Positions 7,688 to 11,569 of a stretch of DNA of 11,569 bases are shown here, in pieces. The notes under the pieces are model-generated. The model worked only from the letters and a program-made list of their open reading frames with translations, made no database searches and was not told the origin of the DNA. Made by a program: the position numbers and the translations under genes. This stretch comes from an uncultured Asticcacaulis sp. (GTDB taxonomy: Bacteria; Pseudomonadota; Alphaproteobacteria; Caulobacterales; Caulobacteraceae). Each line of letters starts with the position of its first letter. Positions within the stretch are counted from its first letter, which is position 1. The stretch is from assembly GCA_946482045.1 (NCBI GenBank), contig CAMLPZ010000124.1, positions 1 to 11,569 of the forward strand, read 5' to 3'.

Positions 7688-7822
7688 ATGAGTGAACCCG
7701 ATCCTCAGACCCAAAACGAAGACCGCCGTCGTCCAAAAGCCATCCTGCCCTACGCCGCCCTGTGGGTGACATGCGTGGTGTGTGTGATTTTTGCATGTAT
7801 GGCCATGCTAAATCAGGCGTGA
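7688..7822 (+). CDS. Small single-pass membrane protein, 44 residues, unknown function
   Basis: The frame runs from ATG 7688 to TGA 7822. A charged, hydrophilic N-terminus (MSEPDPQTQNEDRRRPKA) is followed by one hydrophobic segment, about residues 19-42 (ILPYAALWVTCVVCVIF and onward), then a very short tail. The Arg/Lys cluster just before the hydrophobic stretch predicts a cytoplasmic N-terminus. The segment holds three Cys. The ribosome site is weak (AAGTAG five bases before ATG). Support comes from the coherent topology, the intergenic position and a terminator-like hairpin starting 19 bp after the stop. I do not recognise a family. It could be a chance ORF, so confidence is moderate. Confidence 0.5.
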   Translation: MSEPDPQTQNEDRRRPKAILPYAALWVTCVVCVIFACMAMLNQA

Positions 7823-7840
7823 TCCCTGGCTGCCCGCCGA

Positions 7841-7866
7841 CACGGCGACGAAATGCCGTGATTTTT
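7841..7866 (+). terminator. Probable intrinsic terminator after the small ORF
   Basis: CACGGC (7841-7846) pairs with GCCGTG (7855-7860) across an 8-nt loop, followed directly by ATTTTT. The stem is only 6 bp, so termination may be modest. It would separate the small ORF from the downstream thioredoxin-like gene. Confidence 0.5.
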
Positions 7867-7903
7867 CCGCGCATTTGCGTTAACCATTCGAAGAGGGCTG
7901 TCA

Positions 7904-7924
7904 GGACCACCGTTTAACGGGTCC
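7904..7924. promoter_or_regulatory. Inverted repeat just upstream of the thioredoxin-like gene's promoter
   Basis: GGAC (7904-7907) pairs with GTCC (7921-7924), and inside it CCGTT (7910-7914) mirrors AACGG (7916-7920). The dyad ends 11 bp before the proposed -35 box, a common position for an activator or repressor site. The binding protein is unknown. Confidence 0.3.
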
Positions 7925-7935
7925 GGGGAGCGGCT

Positions 7936-7964
7936 TTGCGTGCGTCGTAATTGCGTTTTATAGT
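7936..7964 (+). promoter_or_regulatory. Sigma70-type promoter for the thioredoxin-like gene
   Basis: A -35 box TTGCGT (7936-7941) is separated by exactly 17 bp from a -10 box TATAGT (7959-7964). Transcription would start near 7971 and leave a leader of about 32 nt before ATG 8003. That leader contains GGGG seven bases before the start codon as a ribosome site. The match is good but unproven. Confidence 0.55.
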
Positions 7965-8002
7965 CAAGCGTTCAGAGCCAAGACGAGGGATGGGGTAGTT
8001 TC

Positions 8003-8950
8003 ATGAGCAGGAAAGTCCTGTTGTGGGCCATGGCGCTGGTGGTCATTATTCCGGCGCTGATCGGCACCGGATACTGGATCTGGTGGGACCAGTTCCAGCG
8101 CTACGCCCCTACGACCATCACGCGCAACCAGGCGGAAATCCAGGTCCTGCTCGACAAGGCCGGCTATGTCTCGCCGGGCCGTGGCCCCCAGGCCATCTAT
8201 GTCATCACGCACCGCTCATGCGAGACCTGCCGCGCCTTCCAGGAACAGGAGTTCCCGAAATATGATGCCGCCGGCATCGATACGCGCGTTATCGTCTTCG
8301 CACCCGCCGACGACCAGGGCCTGAAGCGGTCTACCGCCGCCGAGCGTTCGACCATCGCCGAACTGTGGCTGACCCGCAGCTGGCCGATCTATCAGGCCTG
8401 GTTCATGTCCAGCGACGCCAACTGGAAAGCCACCGGCCTGCCGGTCGCCGATAATGACTTTGCCCGTTCGGCCGTCGTCGACGCCACGCGCAATTACGTC
8501 TCGCAAATGTCGACGCTTTTGTCGGCCAATAACGTCCGCGTCGCCTATCCGCTGGTTATCTGGCGCGACCAGAACAACATGCTGAAGGTCTGCGCCTGCG
8601 GCAACGAAAAGGCTTACCATTTCATCCGCGAAGACCTGAGCGTGCCGAACACCATTTCCGGCCGTGAAGGCCCGATGTTCGAAATTCCGGAAAATGTGCT
8701 GTCGGCATTCGGTTCGTCGTCGTCCAGCGCATCGAAGACAGCCCCCGCCCAGGTACAGCCTGCACCTAAGGCTGTAGCGCCTGCCCCCAAGGCGGTGGTT
8801 CCTGCTGCTAAGCCCGAGCCTGCCCCTGTTCCCGCCTCTGTAGCCGCCAAGCCGGCTGCGACCACGGCCAAGGCTGCCCAGGTCAAGAAGACCGAAAGCA
8901 CAGCAACCACACAGACGCGATATCCGACCGATTTCGGACCGGACAGCTGA
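8003..8950 (+). CDS. Membrane-anchored thioredoxin-fold protein with CETC motif and Ala/Pro-rich tail
   Basis: The product is 315 residues. A single hydrophobic segment at about 5-27 (KVLLWAMALVVIIPALIG) should anchor or export it, placing the rest in the periplasm. A strand AIYVITH then leads into RSCETCRAFQ, a CxxC pair at C73/C76. A second strand RVIVFAP (95-101), a mostly helical insert and YPLVIW (182-187, with a plausible cis-Pro183) complete a DsbC/DsbG-like thioredoxin layout. A second cysteine pair, CAC, follows at 197-199. Residues 238-315 form a low-complexity Ser, then Ala/Pro/Lys-rich tail with PAPKAV twice, perhaps a spacer across the periplasm or to the cell wall. A role in disulfide exchange or isomerisation is inferred from the fold; I do not recognise a named family. 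It is transcribed alone and ends at a strong terminator shared with rplS. Confidence 0.7.
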   Translation: MSRKVLLWAMALVVIIPALIGTGYWIWWDQFQRYAPTTITRNQAEIQVLLDKAGYVSPGRGPQAIYVITHRSCETCRAFQEQEFPKYDAAGIDTRVIVFAPADDQGLKRSTAAERSTIAELWLTRSWPIYQAWFMSSDANWKATGLPVADNDFARSAVVDATRNYVSQMSTLLSANNVRVAYPLVIWRDQNNMLKVCACGNEKAYHFIREDLSVPNTISGREGPMFEIPENVLSAFGSSSSSASKTAPAQVQPAPKAVAPAPKAVVPAAKPEPAPVPASVAAKPAATTAKAAQVKKTESTATTQTRYPTDFGPDS

Positions 8951-8975
8951 GTTTCCATCTGTCATTCAGTCAAAC

Positions 8976-9010
8976 AAAAACCCCGCCGGTGCGATCCGGC
9001 GGGGTTTTTT
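8976..9010. terminator. Strong bidirectional intrinsic terminator
   Basis: AAAAACCCCGCCGG (8976-8989) and CCGGCGGGGTTTTT (8996-9009) form a perfect 14-bp stem around the loop TGCGAT. A run of T follows on the plus strand and a run of A precedes it, which becomes T on the minus strand. It sits between the convergent thioredoxin-like gene and rplS, so it can end transcription from both sides. Confidence 0.95.
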
Positions 9011-9030
9011 CATTCGATTACCGATAAGTC

Positions 9031-9474
9031 TTACGACTCGGCGTCGGCGTTGCCCGAAGAGGCGGCCGAAGCCATGGCGGCGCGCAGTTCGTCACCCTTC
9101 GAGCCGCGCGTCGAGTTCATCGAACGCTCGACGATACGGGCCGACTTACCACGGCGGTCACGCAGGTAGTACAACTTGGCGCGACGGACGACGCCGCGGC
9201 GCTTGACTTCGATCGACTCGATCATCGGCGAGACGAGCGGGAACTTACGCTCGACGCCTTCGCCAAAGCTGATCTTGCGGACCGTGAAGGTTTCGTTGAT
9301 GCCGGTGCCGGCGCGGGCGATGCAGACGCCTTCGAAGGCCTGGACGCGCTCGCGCTCGCCTTCCTTGATCTTGACGTTGACGCGCAGGGTGTCACCGGGC
9401 TGGAATGCCGGAAGCGTCTTGCCAGCCTTCAGCTTGGCGACTTCTTCGGCTTCGATCTGCTGCAGCAGGTTCAT
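9031..9474 (-). CDS. rplS: 50S ribosomal protein L19
   Basis: This 147-residue protein is ribosomal protein L19, which sits at the 30S-50S interface. The family blocks [49 protein letters not shown] and [24 protein letters not shown] appear in order. The last roughly 25 residues, rich in Ala/Ser/Gly, are a C-terminal extension beyond the usual core of about 115. The start is ATG 9474, because AAGGAG lies six bases upstream (plus-strand 9481-9486) and the L19 core begins there. An in-frame start at 9615 would only add sequence read through trmD. It follows trmD after 47 nt, the conserved order. Confidence 0.96.
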   Translation of the reverse strand: MNLLQQIEAEEVAKLKAGKTLPAFQPGDTLRVNVKIKEGERERVQAFEGVCIARAGTGINETFTVRKISFGEGVERKFPLVSPMIESIEVKRRGVVRRAKLYYLRDRRGKSARIVERSMNSTRGSKGDELRAAMASAASSGNADAES

Positions 9475-9480
9475 GTTAAA

Positions 9481-9486
9481 CTCCTT
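9481..9486 (-). promoter_or_regulatory. Consensus ribosome binding site of rplS
   Basis: On the minus strand this reads AAGGAG, six bases before ATG 9474. It is the clearest Shine-Dalgarno sequence I found in the window and fixes the rplS start against the longer in-frame alternative. Confidence 0.85.
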
Positions 9487-9521
9487 AATTGTCGTCGTGT
9501 GGTTAAACACGCTGTTGAGGC

Positions 9522-10238
9522 TTAGGTGCCTTTTGCCTGTGATTTGGAAAGATAGGCCGCCCAGAGATCCGGACGCCGCTCCTTCGTGGTTGCCTCTCTT
9601 TGTTCCTGCTTCCACTTGGCCATCTTCTTATGATCGCCGCTGAGAAGCACTTCGGGGATGTCGAGGCCTTCGAACGAACGGGGCCGCGTATATTGCGGCT
9701 GTTCGAGAAGTCCATCCTCGAAGCTTTCATTATCGAGACTGGCCGCCGCGCCGAGAACCCCCGGAATAAGCCGCAACGTCGCCTCAATCGTCACCATCGC
9801 CGCCGCTTCTCCGCCCGCAAGGACGGCGTCGCCGACGCTGATTTCCTCGAACCCGCGTGCGTCAAGCACACGCTGATCCACCCCTTCGAACCGGCCGCAC
9901 AGGACGATCAGTCCAGGTGCGGTGGCCCATTCCTTGACTTTCGCCTGGGTCAGGGGCCGGCCCCGGGCGGACATATATACCTTAGGGCGGCCAGAAACTT
10001 CAATTGAATCAAGCGCTTTGGCGATAACATCCGCCTTCAGCACCTGACCCGGCCCGCCGCCTGCAGGGGTGTCGTCAAGAAAGCCGCGCTTATCGCTCGA
10101 AAAGTTGCGAATGTCCAGAGTTTCCAAGGCCCAGAGGTTAGATTCTTTCCACGACGTGCCGATCAGCGAAACGCCGAGCGGGCCGGGAAAAGCCTCGGGG
10201 AACATGGTCAGGACGGTGACGGCGTAGGGTGCGGACAT
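9522..10238 (-). CDS. trmD: tRNA (guanine-37-N1)-methyltransferase TrmD
   Basis: TrmD methylates N1 of G37 in tRNAs with a G at position 36, preventing +1 frameshifting. It is a knotted SPOUT-fold homodimer using S-adenosylmethionine. The 238-residue product contains [17 protein letters not shown] (55-71), [12 protein letters not shown] (113-124), [15 protein letters not shown] (133-147) and [20 protein letters not shown] (167-186). D169 aligns with the catalytic Asp. Small departures from the E. coli motifs (RFEG for [12 protein letters not shown] for DYVLSGGE) are conservative. The start at ATG 10238 has only a weak AAGG ten bases upstream. It precedes rplS as usual, but the gene upstream is an NrtS-like gene, not rimM. 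Confidence 0.96.
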   Translation of the reverse strand: MSAPYAVTVLTMFPEAFPGPLGVSLIGTSWKESNLWALETLDIRNFSSDKRGFLDDTPAGGGPGQVLKADVIAKALDSIEVSGRPKVYMSARGRPLTQAKVKEWATAPGLIVLCGRFEGVDQRVLDARGFEEISVGDAVLAGGEAAAMVTIEATLRLIPGVLGAAASLDNESFEDGLLEQPQYTRPRSFEGLDIPEVLLSGDHKKMAKWKQEQREATTKERRPDLWAAYLSKSQAKGT

Positions 10239-10313
10239 GGTGCGCGGCCCTTAGCATAATCATGTCTAAAAACAAATGACGTCAGATGAGACCAATGACG
10301 TTTCAAATCGCCG
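10239..10313. promoter_or_regulatory. Short intergenic upstream of trmD with AATGACGT direct repeats
   Basis: This 75-bp gap is AT-richer than its surroundings. It contains AATGACGT twice (10275-10282 and 10294-10301), 19 bp apart and so on about the same face of the helix. The first overlaps the palindrome TGACGTCA (10277-10284). I could not identify a convincing -35/-10 pair for trmD, though TATGCT near 10245-10255 on the minus strand is a possible -10. Regulatory meaning is speculative. Confidence 0.3.
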
Positions 10314-10538
10314 CTATTTTTCCATGCGTCGATCAAGTTCATTCTTCGTCGCGCTGTAGGTGGCGACGCAATACGGCACGACAAAGTTCAGCGCCACATG
10401 ACCCCAGGCAATACCGTCCCATGCCAGGATCGCGGCGCCTTGGTTAATGACGTTCAAAAGCGTTCCAATAAACAGCGCGATGCGGATGGCGTTAAACGCC
10501 ACCCGCTTTGACAGGGCAATTGTCCAAAATTCGCGCAT
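10314..10538 (-). CDS. NrtS-like small two-helix membrane protein (putative nitrate/nitrite transporter)
   Basis: The product is 74 residues. Two hydrophobic segments, about 19-40 (IRIALFIGTLLNVINQGAAI) and 45-62 (GHVALNFVVPYCVATYSA), flank a short Trp/Asp loop, with charged ends. GTLLNVINQG and NFVVPYCVATYSA closely match what I remember of the NrtS family, small cyanobacterial and proteobacterial proteins in which nitrate/nitrite transport has been reported. Nothing nitrate-related is nearby, so the substrate is inference. The start at ATG 10538 shares one base with the stop of the TonB-dependent receptor (TGATG). There is no clear ribosome site, so translation probably depends on the receptor gene. 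A longer reading from 10667 was rejected because it lies inside the receptor. Confidence 0.65.
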   Translation of the reverse strand: MREFWTIALSKRVAFNAIRIALFIGTLLNVINQGAAILAWDGIAWGHVALNFVVPYCVATYSATKNELDRRMEK

Positions 10539-11569
10539 CACCGACGCAGGCGAAGGGTCAAACCATAGGTCCGGGGCTGGCCCATAAAAGCGTCGAAGGT
10601 GCCCGCCTGGAACGGCGCCGAGAAGACGACCTGGTAGTAGTCGACATCGGTCAGGTTGCGGCCCCACAGGTCGAGCGCCCAGCGGCCGTCCGGCGCGCCG
10701 AACGATATCTGACCGTCGTAGAGCGTATAGGCCTTCTGGATCTTGATCGGGTTGAGGTCCGAGCCTGTATTGTAGTCGCTATTGTACTTGCCGTTCAGCG
10801 TGGCGGTCCACATAAGGCCGCTAACCTCGCCCGTATAGTCGATGCCATAGGCCGCCGACCATTCCGGTGCGAACGACGCCGTGCCGTTGGCGACGAGCGC
10901 CAGGCCTGGGATGGCTTCGGGACCGAACTTGGCTTCGTTATAGACGGCGCCGGCGCGTAAGGACAGCGCCCCGACGTGGTACTGGCTTTCCAGCTCCACG
11001 CCCTTCGAGCGCAGGTGCGGCACCGAATTGACGACGAAGTTGGTGCCGAGGAAGGTGTTGAGCTGGAAGTTGCGGAAGTGCGTGTCGAACGCGGCTACGT
11101 CGAAGATCAGGCGATTGCCAAGGAAGCGGCTCTTCAGACCGATCTCATAGGACTGAGACGTTTCGGCCTTGAACGCGGTATCAGGGTCGATGCTGAGGTC
11201 CGACTTCTGTTCACGGTCGAGGTTGAAGCCCGCACCCTTCCAGCCCTGCGACACGGATGCATAGGCCATGACCGCGGGCGTCGCCTGCCACTTGACGCGC
11301 AGCGAACCCGTGCCGGCGTCTTCGCCATTGATCTGGGCCAGACGGAAAGATGTGAAGGCGGGATTGGCCCACGGCTGGCAGATCGTGCCCTTCGATGCCG
11401 TCGCCGAGCGGCAGGCGATGCCGCCATCAGTCGTGGTATAGCTGCTCGACAAACGCTTGGTCTGGCGATTGAGACGTGCGCCGGCCTGGACCGACAGGGT
11501 GTCGCTCAGGTCCCATTCGGCGTGACCGAAGACAGCAAAGTTGCGCTCGGTCTGTTGGTGGATGTCACG
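10538..11569 (-). CDS. TonB-dependent receptor, C-terminal beta-barrel part (runs off right edge)
   Basis: I read an open minus-strand frame of 343 residues from the window edge to TGA 10538. It is the C-terminal half of an outer-membrane TonB-dependent receptor, importing a siderophore, carbohydrate or other ligand with proton-motive energy from TonB-ExbBD. Alternating amphipathic strands, ETSQSYEIGLKSRFLGNRL, LWGRNLTDVDYY and the terminal strand YGLTLRLRR are typical of the Caulobacteraceae/sphingomonad receptors. A loop holds two Cys (ACRSATASKGTIC) that may form an external disulfide. The plug domain and TonB box lie off the window, so the substrate cannot be inferred. Its stop is coupled to the NrtS-like gene, and trmD follows 75 bp later. 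Confidence 0.92.
   Translation of the reverse strand, partial: RDIHQQTERNFAVFGHAEWDLSDTLSVQAGARLNRQTKRLSSSYTTTDGGIACRSATASKGTICQPWANPAFTSFRLAQINGEDAGTGSLRVKWQATPAVMAYASVSQGWKGAGFNLDREQKSDLSIDPDTAFKAETSQSYEIGLKSRFLGNRLIFDVAAFDTHFRNFQLNTFLGTNFVVNSVPHLRSKGVELESQYHVGALSLRAGAVYNEAKFGPEAIPGLALVANGTASFAPEWSAAYGIDYTGEVSGLMWTATLNGKYNSDYNTGSDLNPIKIQKAYTLYDGQISFGAPDGRWALDLWGRNLTDVDYYQVVFSAPFQAGTFDAFMGQPRTYGLTLRLRR

Noticed and set aside
8216..8965. A 249-codon minus-strand frame opposite the thioredoxin-like gene
   Set aside because: The plus-strand gene has a promoter, ribosome site, membrane anchor and CxxC motif. The antisense frame is Gly/Arg-rich with no family features.
9490..9516. Small CGTGT/ACACG dyad in the trmD-rplS spacer as an L19 autoregulatory leader
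   Set aside because: The stem is only 5 bp and nothing else supports control by the protein.
9475..9615. Longer rplS start adding 47 residues
   Set aside because: The extension overlaps the trmD end and has no L19 similarity, and the consensus AAGGAG is placed for ATG 9474.
10539..10667. Longer start for the NrtS-like protein (117 residues)
   Set aside because: The extra 43 codons lie within the receptor's terminal strands in another frame, and the family core begins after residue 44.

Overview
The window looks like chromosomal DNA of an alphaproteobacterium. It is GC-rich, with alphaproteobacterial-type AddA and AddB, an AmgK/MurU pair, and a TonB-dependent receptor of the kind abundant in Caulobacterales and sphingomonads. 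The tsaE-amgK-murU-addB-addA order fits Caulobacteraceae, and moderate GC makes an Asticcacaulis-like organism a reasonable guess. That assignment is inference from content and remembered gene order, not from a database search.

Region 1 (1-6552, all minus strand) is one tightly packed five-gene run. tsaE (t6A37 tRNA modification) is followed by amgK and murU (peptidoglycan sugar recycling to UDP-MurNAc), then addB and addA (double-strand break resection). addA runs off the left edge. Every junction is a start/stop overlap (TAATG once, ATGA three times), so the genes are almost certainly co-transcribed and translationally coupled.

Region 2 (6553-6739) is a non-coding imperfect inverted repeat that looks like a dispersed intergenic hairpin element. 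Region 3 (6740-7564, minus) is a PlsC-like lysophospholipid acyltransferase. Region 4 (7565-8002) holds a divergent intergenic region, a probable 44-residue single-pass membrane protein (plus), a hairpin with a T-tract, and a good sigma70-type promoter. Region 5 (8003-8950, plus) is a membrane-anchored thioredoxin-fold protein with a CETC motif and an Ala/Pro-rich tail. It converges on rplS across a strong, near-symmetric terminator (8976-9010).

Region 6 (9031-11569, minus) reads TonB-dependent receptor (partial), then a 74-residue NrtS-like two-helix membrane protein whose start overlaps the receptor stop, then trmD, then rplS. The trmD-rplS pair is the conserved tail of the rpsP-rimM-trmD-rplS ribosome operon. 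Here rpsP and rimM are not directly upstream; the transport genes occupy that position.

Most of the window is housekeeping. The least ordinary parts are the receptor/NrtS-like pair, the intergenic inverted repeat, the small membrane ORF and the uncharacterised thioredoxin-like protein. I see no CRISPR array, insertion sequence, tRNA, rRNA or phage gene, and nothing that clearly amounts to a new multi-gene system.
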